From: an uncultured Lachnospiraceae bacterium | GTDB taxonomy: Bacteria > Bacillota > Clostridia > Lachnospirales > Lachnospiraceae | DNA length: 64,000 nt | Direction of reading: 5' to 3' | Assembly: GCA_947053345.1 (NCBI GenBank) | Contig: CAMRSM010000012.1 | Coordinates: forward strand, 1-64,000 | Shown: positions 34,788-43,153 of the stretch, piece after piece | Numbering within the stretch: the stretch's first letter is position 1 | How the letters are laid out: every line of letters starts with the position of its first letter | Program-made: the position numbers and the translations under genes | The notes under the pieces: model-generated | Databases searched by the model: none | What the model saw: the letters and a program-made list of their open reading frames with translations, nothing else | Told to the model about the DNA's origin: nothing

Positions 34788-35354
34788 ATGCCAAAACAAA
34801 AAATCACGAAGGAAATGGTGGTCGAAGCCGCCTTTGAAATTGCCAGGAAACAAGGCATGGAGCAGGTCATCGTCAAAAGCATCGCCGGCCGCCTCGGCTG
34901 TTCCGTACAGCCAATATACAGCTACTGCAATAACATGGATGGACTGCGCCAAGATGTGGTGAACCGCACAGGGCAGTTTATCCGGGAGTATACCGCGGCA
35001 CACACTGACCCTCGGGATCTTTTCCGCAGCATCGGCAGGGCATATCTTCAGCTCGCAAAAGAAGAACCGAACCTTTTCAAAATATTCATCCTGCACCGCC
35101 GGGACGGGGTTTCCTCATTGGAAGAACTCTACCGGAAAGAAACGGATCCCCGCGTCGCCGGTTTTATCGCCAAACAGCTCGGCATGGAAGAACCGCAGGC
35201 CAGACAGCTTCATCTAAACATGCTGATCTACACGATCGGCATCGGAACGATTTTTTCCGTCACAACGCCCGGCATCCCCGCGGAAGAGGTTTTCGCGCAG
35301 CAGGAAGAAGCATTCAAAGCATTTTCTTTGTTTGCACTAAAACAAGAAAAATGA
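34788..35354 (+). CDS. TetR/AcrR family transcriptional regulator
   Basis: A 188-residue regulator. The N-terminal helix-turn-helix reads KITKEMVVEAAFEIARKQGM, IAGRLGCSVQPIYSYCNNMDGLRQDVV, the usual TetR arrangement. The C-terminal part is an all-helical ligand-binding and dimerisation domain with the TetR_C_33-like WG pattern. The start at 34788 is set by AGGAGG five bases upstream; a longer frame from 34713 would begin inside the leader. It is transcribed from a consensus promoter that overlaps a palindrome. The downstream flavodoxin gene on the same strand is the likely co-regulated target. Confidence 0.9.
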   Translation: MPKQKITKEMVVEAAFEIARKQGMEQVIVKSIAGRLGCSVQPIYSYCNNMDGLRQDVVNRTGQFIREYTAAHTDPRDLFRSIGRAYLQLAKEEPNLFKIFILHRRDGVSSLEELYRKETDPRVAGFIAKQLGMEEPQARQLHLNMLIYTIGIGTIFSVTTPGIPAEEVFAQQEEAFKAFSLFALKQEK

Positions 35355-35507
35355 AAGAACCAGTAAAAAAGCGTAACACGGAACAGCCCGTTCGGTATCG
35401 GGGCAATGCATCAAAACTGAAACTTTTAATCCCAGGATTTTTGCCGCCAAATGGCGTTAAGTTCTCTGAAACAAGTTGCCGCATGCGCGGCGGAATGAGA
35501 GGAAAAC

Positions 35508-36050
35508 ATGAGTACCGGAATCGTAATCTACCGCTCAAAATATGGTTCAGCCAAAAAATACGCTCACTGGATCGCCGAAAAAACAGGATTTTGCTGTTCG
35601 GAAACATCAAACGTTAAAATAGAAACGGTCACGCCGTACGATACGGTCATCTTCTGCGGCGGCATCTACGCGTCCGGTATATCGGGACTTTCTTTCCTGC
35701 GCAAACATTATCCGAAGCTCCGCGGAAAAAAACTTGCTGTTTTCTGTGTCGGAGCTTCCCCCTATGACCCGGACGCACTGGAAGAAATCAAGAACCGTAA
35801 TCTCAAAAACGATCTGGCAGGCATCCCACTGTTCTACGGCAGGGGCGCATGGGACGAGAAAGCCATGAGCTTCAAGGATCGCACGCTGTGCCGCCTGCTG
35901 CAAAAGGCAGTCGCAAAAACAGACCCATCTGCGCAGGAACCATGGATGAAGGCATTGTTATGCGCCACCGGGCAGAAATGTGACTGGACGGAGGAAAAAT
36001 ATTTGGAGGGGTTGATGCGGTATGTCCTATTTAATGAAAGTAATTTGTGA
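35508..36050 (+). CDS. Flavodoxin-domain protein
   Basis: A 180-residue flavodoxin-like protein. The FMN phosphate-binding loop is seen in IVIYRSKYGSAKKYAHWIAE; further blocks are YDTVIFCGGIYASGISGLSFL and KKLAVFCVGASPYDPD, and the C-terminal half includes a cysteine-containing LLCATGQKCDW. Related proteins include HemG-like protoporphyrinogen oxidases and general electron carriers; I cannot decide between them. GAGAGG precedes the ATG. It follows the TetR gene after about 150 bases and closes the plus-strand island. The following genes are convergent. Confidence 0.85.
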   Translation: MSTGIVIYRSKYGSAKKYAHWIAEKTGFCCSETSNVKIETVTPYDTVIFCGGIYASGISGLSFLRKHYPKLRGKKLAVFCVGASPYDPDALEEIKNRNLKNDLAGIPLFYGRGAWDEKAMSFKDRTLCRLLQKAVAKTDPSAQEPWMKALLCATGQKCDWTEEKYLEGLMRYVLFNESNL

Positions 36051-36296
36051 TGGGTTGATAAAATTAAAACTCCATTTATATAGACTCGGAAGTCCTCTTT
36101 CATACGCTCGAGCATATTTAAAAATTCACTCAACTACAAAATGATCTGACTATTATATACATTCGTCGGAATAACAATATTTAATCATCCGGAAGATCGC
36201 CGTCTTCGCATCCTTGCTGGCTTTTCCATTCCTATTGGCAATATGCTATTTGTTTCAGTGTAATAGTACTAATATGTATATCTTCTTGGAATCATA

Positions 36297-37280
36297 TTAT
36301 AATAAACATGAATTTATATCCACGATGACCTGCTCCATAATACTTTTTTCCAATTGCCTCAGGCTTATAATGTTGTTTTTAACGTTTACAAGTATTTTTC
36401 CTCGTCTCGTTATATTATATTTCATAACTAAACAAAGTAAAATGTGTGCTTGATGCTCTAGTTTGTCGTATTCTTTGAAGGTTATCTCAAAAGAATTGAA
36501 ATTTCGAAATAATTTTTTTATTGTTTTGCAAATCATTTTTTTATGCTCCCATAGCATACGAAATACTCTTAAATCAATATCTCTATGACAATTTTGTTCA
36601 CATAAACTTATTGATGAATCAAGGCATTTCAAAATAACCTCATATGTATCTATACCATATATTTTTTCATTTATATTCCCGCCTTGAATATACTGGTTCA
36701 GCTTTTCAACTACTACATCTGGCTTTATTGGAATATTTACATCATCCCTTGGCCTGAACGTACAAAAACTTGAATTTTCAAAATGATACAGAGGTGAATA
36801 CAATCCATTCACTATTTCATTTATAGGTACACAGAAAAATTGCAATTTATAATCCTTATATGCCATTACATGAAAACTTTTTTCATCATATCCATAAATA
36901 TAAGTATCATGTCTATTATGAATGTTCATATAATCATCTGTATAGGAAAGGAAATATTCATCTATTAAATAAAACAGCAAATAATTACCCTGATCTATTC
37001 TTTCTTTAAGAAAATTTGCACACTCGTTTTTTCCTATATTTTTTATATGATATAAATTCATATCTGCAATTCCTATTTTGCGATAATCCTCCCACATTGC
37101 TTCTGCAAATTCTAAATTCATATATTCAAAACCAGAAGCGTCATCGCATCTAATATTTATATAATTGCTATACATAATATGTTTTATATTATCATATGCC
37201 AGCAATACTCCCATCACAAACGAAAATGATTGATATGTTTCTATTGGCGGCATTACTATAGGTAAAATTTTACTGTTCAT
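36297..37280 (-). CDS. BtrH-like (C39/papain-fold-like) protein
   Basis: A 327-residue, visibly AT-rich gene. The N-terminal half fits the BtrH_N-type domain known from butirosin biosynthesis. Matching features are an early segment ETYQSFSFVMGVLLAYDN in place of the usual Cys-helix, a strand block YLLFYLIDEYFLSYTDDY, and the conserved NRHDTYIYGYDEKSFHVMAYKD around H124, ending in EIVNGLYSPLYHF. No clear catalytic cysteine is visible at the usual place, so activity is uncertain. The C-terminal half is helical and unknown. GGGGAA precedes the ATG. It is the last gene of a minus-strand run behind an ABC exporter, a pseudo-receiver protein and two HTH-TPR regulators. Acyl transfer or peptide cleavage for a secreted product is a reasonable but unproven guess. 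Confidence 0.6.
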   Translation of the reverse strand: MNSKILPIVMPPIETYQSFSFVMGVLLAYDNIKHIMYSNYINIRCDDASGFEYMNLEFAEAMWEDYRKIGIADMNLYHIKNIGKNECANFLKERIDQGNYLLFYLIDEYFLSYTDDYMNIHNRHDTYIYGYDEKSFHVMAYKDYKLQFFCVPINEIVNGLYSPLYHFENSSFCTFRPRDDVNIPIKPDVVVEKLNQYIQGGNINEKIYGIDTYEVILKCLDSSISLCEQNCHRDIDLRVFRMLWEHKKMICKTIKKLFRNFNSFEITFKEYDKLEHQAHILLCLVMKYNITRRGKILVNVKNNIISLRQLEKSIMEQVIVDINSCLL

Positions 37281-37334
37281 TCTAATTTCCCCTTGCTGTC
37301 ACATTTTTTGCACTTATAGATTTGACATCATAAT

Positions 37335-37363
37335 AATGGCGGAGACCAGTAATCCCCGCCATT
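37335..37363 (-). promoter_or_regulatory. Intercistronic hairpin between ABC and BtrH-like genes
   Basis: An 11-bp inverted repeat (AATGGCGGGGA / TCTCCGCCATT on the minus strand, one G-T wobble) with a 7-base loop. No T-run follows, so it may act in mRNA stability or attenuation and is not a plain terminator. Confidence 0.5.
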
Positions 37364-37435
37364 GAGATTTCTTGATACCCGTATGCCCATTGCAGGCACA
37401 CAATTTATTATCCGTCCCAAAAAACTACCTACTAA

Positions 37436-39229
37436 TTATTTAAAATACTCCGCCTGTTGCTGATAAAAATCATAATACAGCCCTTTTCGTTCCATCAACT
37501 CCCCAAACGTCCCGTATTCTTTCATTTCCCCCTTTTCAAAAACCGCTATCTTATCACAGAAACGGGTACTGTAGATCCGGTGGGAAATGTAAACCGTAGT
37601 CCTGCCGTCCGACATCTCCCTGAACTTCTGGTATATCTCATGCTCCGCCACAGGATCCAGCGCGGAAGTCGGCTCATCCAAGATCAGCACCGGGGAGTTT
37701 TTATAAAGCGCACGCACAATAGCGATCTTTTGCTTCTCGCCGCCGGATAAGTCGATCCCCGATGGCTCCAGCAGCTTTGTCACAGGGGTATCAAGCCCCC
37801 GGTACATCTTCTTAAGCCTTTCTCCCATGCCGTTTTCCTGCAGAAGCTTCGTGATAGTTTCCCTCTCTTCTTCCGTAGCTGTTTCCCTGTTGCTGATATT
37901 TTCCAGGATAGAGAACGCCAGCAGCGCAAAATCCTGGTTGACCGTTGAAAAAATCTTCATATAGTCTCTGTAGTTGATCCTGCGGATGTCGATGCCGTTG
38001 AGGTAGATCGCACCCTCCGTGGGATCGTACATGCGGGTCAGCAGCAGCGCAAACGATGTCTTCCCTGCCCCGTTATAGCCAACGACCGCCAGTTTTTCAG
38101 AGTCCCTTATGATCAGGTTTATGTCCTTTAGCACAAAGCTGGTACTGTTTGGATAGCGGAACGACACGTTCCGGAACTCGATTTCAATGTGATTCAAGTC
38201 AATATCATCCAGCGCAATGCCATCCGGCATCTTGTCAAACTTGGTTCTGTATTTCAGGAACGACTTATATTTATGCAGATAAAATATGCCATCGCCATAA
38301 TTCAGTATGTTCATAGTCAGGAACGTTGATGCGGACATGAAATTGATAAGGGAAGAAATACCCTTTGTGAAATCCCCAATTGACATCTGCCCCCGAAATG
38401 CTTCTATCCCCAGTATGACATATGCCGTTGCCTGAAACGAAATACTCAGTAACTGCGCCATAATTTCAATGACCCCGCCTATCTGGATACGCTTCCTGTC
38501 GAAAGCCAGTAATTTCTTCTGGAAAGCTGCCACCTTATCCAGTATAAAGCCCTCCATGCCGAAGGCCTGGATATCCTTCTTGGCCTCAATATCCCTTGTC
38601 AGCTGCGCCGCATATGTCACTTTCCTGCGCTCGTTCATGGTGTCAAAATTATACTTCCTGTTGTACCTGATGCGCGCAAGGTGCAGCGCGGCTTGGAGTG
38701 CGATCATCACCACCGCGGCAAGCAGCAGCCAGATGTCCAGCATCGTCATGATAACTATGATGCCCATCAGCGTTATGAACTGGGAGACCGTCTGGAATGC
38801 TATGGTCAGGTTATTTAAATAATTATTCCCCTGTGCCATTGTGCCAACGAAATGCACCCGCTCCTGGAACGCTGCGTCATTAAACTGCTCAAAGTCTATC
38901 GCCAGACACTTACTGTTTATCTCATTATTTAAGTGGTTGACGAACTTGAGCACCTGATATTCCCTTACCTTATTAAGCAGGGTTCTTGCCGCTTCTATCA
39001 GGAAGTTCCCGCCAAACATCAGTGCAACATAAAGGATGACCCGCAAAAATTCTTCCCCGCCCACAATGCTGTCAACGATCATCCCCGCCAAAATAATGCT
39101 CGGGAAGGGTGACACCGCATCAACAATGATATCCGCTACCATGATCAAAAGGAGTTTCCTGTCGTAGTTCCAGATCTCGCGGAAGGAGATCATCAGGTCG
39201 CCCAGCCGTACGCTTTTTTCTGTTTTCAT
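37436..39229 (-). CDS. ABC exporter (permease-ATPase)
   Basis: A 597-residue type I ABC exporter: six-helix membrane domain in the first 320 residues, then Walker A GYNGAGKTSFALLLTR, Q-loop FSTVNQDFALLAFSILENIS, signature LSGGEKQ, Walker B VLILDEPTSALDP and YISHRIYSTRFCD. No C39 peptidase domain is present. It resembles the two half-exporters at 23.8-27.7 kb but stands alone, so it probably works as a homodimer. The start ATG at 39229 (or the adjacent ATG at 39232) follows GGGGGG. The preceding pseudo-receiver gene ends 22 bases upstream, indicating one transcript. The cargo is unknown; a small peptide or lipid made by this locus is the natural suspicion. Confidence 0.88.
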   Translation of the reverse strand: MKTEKSVRLGDLMISFREIWNYDRKLLLIMVADIIVDAVSPFPSIILAGMIVDSIVGGEEFLRVILYVALMFGGNFLIEAARTLLNKVREYQVLKFVNHLNNEINSKCLAIDFEQFNDAAFQERVHFVGTMAQGNNYLNNLTIAFQTVSQFITLMGIIVIMTMLDIWLLLAAVVMIALQAALHLARIRYNRKYNFDTMNERRKVTYAAQLTRDIEAKKDIQAFGMEGFILDKVAAFQKKLLAFDRKRIQIGGVIEIMAQLLSISFQATAYVILGIEAFRGQMSIGDFTKGISSLINFMSASTFLTMNILNYGDGIFYLHKYKSFLKYRTKFDKMPDGIALDDIDLNHIEIEFRNVSFRYPNSTSFVLKDINLIIRDSEKLAVVGYNGAGKTSFALLLTRMYDPTEGAIYLNGIDIRRINYRDYMKIFSTVNQDFALLAFSILENISNRETATEEERETITKLLQENGMGERLKKMYRGLDTPVTKLLEPSGIDLSGGEKQKIAIVRALYKNSPVLILDEPTSALDPVAEHEIYQKFREMSDGRTTVYISHRIYSTRFCDKIAVFEKGEMKEYGTFGELMERKGLYYDFYQQQAEYFK

Positions 39230-39251
39230 CATCCCCCCAAGCGCCTTTATC

Positions 39252-39659
39252 TCATTCCAGGTTCAGTGCCACATGCATGTCATGAACCAGCGTGTCAAGC
39301 ATCATAGGCGGTATGAAATAACATTTGTATGCCCCTAAAGCGGTATATGCATTCATTATCTCCTGCTCATCCTCATATGCCCCGATCAGCATCATAAATA
39401 TGATGGCCGCCGGATGTATCCTTTTTATTTCTTTTACGAGATCCGAACAGTCCATTGACTGCTCCTGGTGTATCCATATAATCTCCGGGCGGAGTGTCCC
39501 CACCATCTCTATCGTATCTTCGATATACGCTTTGCTGAATGTGTACATACCAGGGTCTGCCTGTTCAATGTAATCCTGCACGGAAAACGACCCTTTGGGC
39601 TGTTTTTTCACTTCCTTTTTTGCTTTCCCCACTGACAATATTTTTATCTTCTCTCCCAT
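39252..39659 (-). CDS. Pseudo-receiver (REC-like) protein
   Basis: A 135-residue protein with the strand-helix order of a response-regulator receiver: IKILSVGKAKK, then PEIIWIHQEQSMDCSDLVKEIKRIHP split over the third strand, AIIFMMLIGAYEDEQEI, and ALGAYKCYFIPP at the last strand. At the normal phospho-acceptor aspartate the sequence has His/Gln (IIWIHQEQ), so phosphorylation is unlikely and the fold would act as a signalling adaptor. No output domain is attached. The ATG at 39659 has GGAGG eight bases upstream. It lies between the regulator pair and the exporter and is probably part of the same transcript. The family assignment is by pattern only. Confidence 0.6.
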   Translation of the reverse strand: MGEKIKILSVGKAKKEVKKQPKGSFSVQDYIEQADPGMYTFSKAYIEDTIEMVGTLRPEIIWIHQEQSMDCSDLVKEIKRIHPAAIIFMMLIGAYEDEQEIMNAYTALGAYKCYFIPPMMLDTLVHDMHVALNLE

Positions 39660-39766
39660 GTTTCTTTCCTCCACTTTAAATTATTTTTTTCAAGGATAAT
39701 CTGCACCGCGTATCTTTCAACCACATCCGAATCACCTTTCGATGACAAACCGGATATCATAAAACC

Positions 39767-40711
39767 TTAATGCATTTGTTCTCCCATATTGTTATGTAAC
39801 ATCTTCAAACACTCTTGAAACTCCTTCATCCCTTTCTGATCACCACAAACCTTACTAAGATAATAGCCATTTTCCGCTGTCTCAAGGCATTGCTCCTTTA
39901 CCCGATCATCATCAAAAAAATTATTTTTCCAATAGTAATTGAGCAGTTCGAATTGGATTCGGCAGCGATCCGATATATCCCCAACACTGGCACCTGCTTC
40001 CATACCTCTTCTTACAAGCTCCAAAACCTCATGAAATTGGTTCTGCTCATATAGACAACGGATCAACCTTCTCATTAAACAGATATAATAGTTTACAAAT
40101 ATCTCCTTGTTATGATACTGTCTTTCGATATTCAATAAAAGCTTCCGGGCAATCAATATGATTTTATCATATTGATTTTCCTTTTCCAACACATTAAAAT
40201 AAGCCAAATAAATATGTAGTTCTTTTTTGTTTAACGGCCACTTTTCAAGATCTGCCCCTTCTGGTATCATTTTCACAATTTGCTCTTCGAAATACGAAAC
40301 ACACTCTCTTCTGTCTATATCCCCTTCTCCTATATAATACGCTATTTCCCTGCCAATCACTTCAGAATATTTTATTGTATTTTCCGCCCCATCTTTCATA
40401 TAACTTTCCACATACCGCTGTCTCCGTCCTGCCTCCTTATAATTTCCATGGAACATCAACTCCAACACTTCATTTTGCTCCCGCGCCATGGAGGGCTTCT
40501 CCAAATCCATAACAGGATAAATCGTATGCGAGCTTTGATGATAAAATTTCAACAATTCCCAGATACTTTCCCTGCGCACCGTTCTCCCTTGCTCCACGCG
40601 GATCAATGTTTTTTCCTGTATCCCATTGCAATGCTCACATATTTCTTTTCTGGTATATCCGAGTGCTTCCCGCTTCATTCTCATGATTTGTGTCCTGTCA
40701 TAGTTCTCCAA
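39767..40711 (-). CDS. HTH-TPR transcriptional regulator (RRNPP-like), second copy
   Basis: A 314-residue protein with an N-terminal XRE-type helix-turn-helix (MRMKREALGYTRKEICEHC, then EKTLIRVEQGRTVRRESI) followed by about 240 residues of paired helices resembling TPRs (ELHIYLAYFNVLEKENQYDK, FVNYYICLMRRLIRCLYEQN). This is the layout of peptide-responsive RRNPP/Rgg-type regulators. The start may be a TTG at 40711 with AAGGAAG eight bases upstream, or the ATG at 40684 that overlaps the upstream stop (ATGA). It is translationally coupled to the first regulator. An intercellular peptide as ligand is inference. Confidence 0.75.
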   Translation of the reverse strand: MENYDRTQIMRMKREALGYTRKEICEHCNGIQEKTLIRVEQGRTVRRESIWELLKFYHQSSHTIYPVMDLEKPSMAREQNEVLELMFHGNYKEAGRRQRYVESYMKDGAENTIKYSEVIGREIAYYIGEGDIDRRECVSYFEEQIVKMIPEGADLEKWPLNKKELHIYLAYFNVLEKENQYDKIILIARKLLLNIERQYHNKEIFVNYYICLMRRLIRCLYEQNQFHEVLELVRRGMEAGASVGDISDRCRIQFELLNYYWKNNFFDDDRVKEQCLETAENGYYLSKVCGDQKGMKEFQECLKMLHNNMGEQMH

Positions 40712-41685
40712 CCTTTCATCTTCCTTTCCAGTTCTTCTTTATGTCCATCCTGATATCCGAAATAAAATGCACTATACTGCGCATCTGCACATAAATAATC
40801 ATCTAAGACGGCATCAATCTGCTCCGTCACTCCTTTATCAGGCACATACAATTTCTTTTCCGTAAGTTCCTTTTTTAACATTTCACCACTCGCATCCGCC
40901 ATCAATTCATATAACTCGCCGCCGACCACCGACTTCCGGAAATATTTCGTAACTTTTATCCCTTCCATACATTGCTGCACACAGTTCACATAATCTCCCA
41001 GCCTGTACAGCTCCTGCGCACAGGCAAACATCAGCTCGGCATAAAACGGATGCTGATGTTCTTCCCGCGCAAACGTTTCACGGAAATAGTAAACGACAGA
41101 ATAAAGTTTTTTCAGGCATTCTTCCGCTTTTCTCTCCACAAGCCTGTCGTAAGCAGCAATGAGGGAAAGCTCATCGGGAGAAAAAACCTCGCGTGCCCAT
41201 AACGATTTCTCAATATCCGGCATATGCTTCTCAATAAAATCCTGCAATTCCTTGGTTCTCTGATCTTCCCAACGGCTCTGCCGAACCAAAAATAACGCAA
41301 GAAGCCGGTAATAAGACTGCATCATGGCAACATTTTTCCTGTCACAATACCCATAAAAACGTTGTAACTTTCTCTCTGCCTGTCCGTATCTCCAAAACAA
41401 CAGGTCATACCATATCTCCAATTCCAAATTCACCAGAGCATTGTCCTGCGGATTTAAATAAGCACTTACCATATTCGACGGAATATGCAGCCGCCCCACC
41501 ACCTGCCGTATCTCCCAAAAATCTCCTTCTTTCCCCTCCTCCAGACTGCGCATCTTCTCTTCATTGGAAACCCATCTGCCCACATCACCCCGCGACAGCC
41601 TTCTTTCTTCCCTTGCGGTTTTCAGCAAACGACCGAGTGCTTCGATATCCCTGTACTTTCCACTGTTTTTAAGATCTAATGCCAT
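40681..41685 (-). CDS. HTH-TPR transcriptional regulator (RRNPP-like), first copy
   Basis: A 334-residue protein. Residues 10-70 contain the helix-turn-helix (IEALGRLLKTAREERRLSRG, DVGRWVSNEEKMRSLEEGKE), and the remainder consists of helical repeats (WYDLLFWRYGQAERKLQRFY, LMFACAQELYRLGDYVNCVQ). The ATG at 41685 has AGAGGG seven bases upstream; a longer open frame to 41754 runs into the promoter. The gene is driven by a perfect consensus promoter (41726-41754). It overlaps the second regulator. Together they head an operon with a pseudo-receiver protein, an ABC exporter and a BtrH-like protein, a layout suggestive of autoregulated peptide signalling. Confidence 0.78.
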   Translation of the reverse strand: MALDLKNSGKYRDIEALGRLLKTAREERRLSRGDVGRWVSNEEKMRSLEEGKEGDFWEIRQVVGRLHIPSNMVSAYLNPQDNALVNLELEIWYDLLFWRYGQAERKLQRFYGYCDRKNVAMMQSYYRLLALFLVRQSRWEDQRTKELQDFIEKHMPDIEKSLWAREVFSPDELSLIAAYDRLVERKAEECLKKLYSVVYYFRETFAREEHQHPFYAELMFACAQELYRLGDYVNCVQQCMEGIKVTKYFRKSVVGGELYELMADASGEMLKKELTEKKLYVPDKGVTEQIDAVLDDYLCADAQYSAFYFGYQDGHKEELERKMKGWRTMTGHKS

Positions 41686-41725
41686 AAAGTACCCTCTTTT
41701 CCCTTCACCGGTCTGCTTTATAAAT

Positions 41726-41754
41726 ATTATATAAAATGCATTATTATTTGTCAA
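41726..41754 (-). promoter_or_regulatory. Perfect consensus promoter of the regulator-exporter operon
   Basis: On the minus strand TTGACA (41749-41754) and TATAAT (41726-41731) are separated by 17 bases, about 40 bases before the ATG at 41685. Confidence 0.88.
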
Positions 41755-41886
41755 TCCATTATCTTGTGATACCTATTATTAGCCGTGATTGATAATCTTG
41801 AAAATATAATAATAATATAGAAATCATTCTAGAACTTTATATCATTTTAATATATCCGCAGAAGTATAAAACTTTTATGTATTCAA

Positions 41887-41942
41887 AAAAATGCTCCCTG
41901 TTTAAACAAGCATTCACTTATTCAAACAGGAGCATTTTTTTC
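41887..41942 (-). terminator. Terminator after the triple-repeat secreted protein
   Basis: On the minus strand ATGCTCCTGTTTGAATA and TGTTTAAACAGGGAGCAT form a long stem with a small bulge, followed by TTTTTTT. It ends the 41947-42762 gene and insulates it from the regulator operon. Confidence 0.9.
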
Positions 41943-41946
41943 TTAA

Positions 41947-42762
41947 CTAATAATCCAGTAACTTAACAGAAGTTGATACAACCCCATTCACAGAGCATAC
42001 CGCCAGTATTCTATACCAATTTGAATTTGTTCCGTCAGGCGCAAAAATCCGGAAATAATCTGCAATCTGCTGCGTGCCATCATTATTTGTTGTCTTAATG
42101 CTGCCGCCGCTTTCGATTGCATATCCGGCCTTTATGTTTTGATACAAAATATTGTGCCCTGTCAGGGTTGACGAAATCCCCGGTGCATAAGTCCAATCCG
42201 TCGTTTGGATTACCTTTACTATAACAGAGCCTGCAACCGTGATATTAACATCATATGTTTTGCCTACATCCATTTCCGCCGCTGCCACATAGAAGGTCAA
42301 TCCATCATCCAGATCGGTTCCCGGAATACCACTTCCGACCGCGCCTGCACTTTCATTCGTTAATTCGAGCTCGATCTCATCATACGAATAGCTTGTCTCG
42401 GCTGCCCTACCCAAGTTTGGTGTCACATAGAACTCCAATGTCTCATCCAGATTGGTTCCCGGAATACCACTTCCAACCGCATCTGCACTTTCATTCGTTA
42501 ATTCGAGCTCGATCTCATCATACGAATAGCTTGTCTCGGCTGCCCTACCCAAGTTTGGTGTCACATAGAACTCCAATGTCTCATCCAGGTCGGTTCCCGG
42601 AATACTACTTCCGACCGCGTCTGCACTTTCATTCGTTAATTCGAGCCCGATCTCATCATACGAATAGCTTGTCTCGGTCTCTGCTGCTGACACTCGTTGC
42701 CCAGACAGTATGATTGTCAGGGTCACCGCCAAAATCCCAAACGTAAATTTAAAATTTTTCAT
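41947..42762 (-). CDS. Secreted protein with three 46-residue tandem repeats
   Basis: A 271-residue protein with a signal peptide (FGILAVTLTIILSGQRVSA, cleavage after VSA). Then come three tandem units of about 46 residues, each beginning ETSYSYDEIELELTNES, running through AVGSGIPGTNLDETLEFYV and ending NLGRAA (the last unit truncated). A C-terminal domain of about 105 residues follows (GKTYDVNITVAGSVIVKVIQ, ADYFRIFAPDGTNSNWYRIL). The DNA period is exactly 138 bases. The units are acidic and lack cysteine. The gene has its own perfect promoter and a strong terminator. It lies directly upstream of the regulator-exporter operon on the same strand. The function is unknown: it could be a secreted adhesin-like protein or a precursor of repeated peptides. 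Confidence 0.7.
   Translation of the reverse strand: MKNFKFTFGILAVTLTIILSGQRVSAAETETSYSYDEIGLELTNESADAVGSSIPGTDLDETLEFYVTPNLGRAAETSYSYDEIELELTNESADAVGSGIPGTNLDETLEFYVTPNLGRAAETSYSYDEIELELTNESAGAVGSGIPGTDLDDGLTFYVAAAEMDVGKTYDVNITVAGSVIVKVIQTTDWTYAPGISSTLTGHNILYQNIKAGYAIESGGSIKTTNNDGTQQIADYFRIFAPDGTNSNWYRILAVCSVNGVVSTSVKLLDY
42290..42680. repeat. 138-bp coding tandem repeats (three units)
   Basis: The marker gcttgtctcggctgcc occurs at 42391 and 42529, an exact 138-base period. A third unit, diverged at its N-terminal side, follows at about 42667. The near identity of units implies recent duplication. Confidence 0.9.
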
Positions 42763-42815
42763 ATACCTCCTTTGCTCAGTAAACTAATTTTGAATGATAC
42801 ATATGTTACATTTTT

Positions 42816-42844
42816 ATTATATCATCCTCCCCAAAAATTGTCAA
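42816..42844 (-). promoter_or_regulatory. Perfect consensus promoter of the triple-repeat protein gene
   Basis: On the minus strand TTGACA (42839-42844) and TATAAT (42816-42821) with 17-base spacing, about 54 bases before the ATG. Confidence 0.88.
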
Positions 42845-43062
42845 TGGACTGTTTCCCGCAGTTCATTGCTTAAAACTGTCCACGGCATCCCGGAAAACCA
42901 TGACGCAGAATTCTTGCTACTTACACTTCTTACATTTAAAGATTCCTGTTTCCTTGCCGCTTCCCTGCAATCTATACGCAACATCAATGCCGCCACTTCC
43001 TTATAATTTTCTATTATGAAGTGTCTTCCTTTCCTTCTTCCGATTCGTTTAAAGCAAAAAAA

Positions 43063-43107
43063 GTTCCGGGAATAAACTCTCCAAGTTCATTCCCGGAACT
43101 TTTAATA
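43063..43107 (-). terminator. Terminator after the chemoreceptor gene
   Basis: The arms GTTCCGGGAAT and ATTCCCGGAAC are perfect complements around a 15-base loop, and on the minus strand a T-rich run (TTTTTT) follows. Confidence 0.9.
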
Positions 43108-43153
43108 TAAAAAGATCACCCCTGAATTCTATCATAAAATTCCGGCGACAAGC

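Larger units (their letters stand above)
42763..43153. other. Gene-free region between the repeat protein and the chemoreceptor
   Basis: It holds the consensus promoter of the repeat-protein gene (42816-42844) and the terminator of the chemoreceptor gene (43063-43107). I see no gene between 42850 and 43050. Confidence 0.5.
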
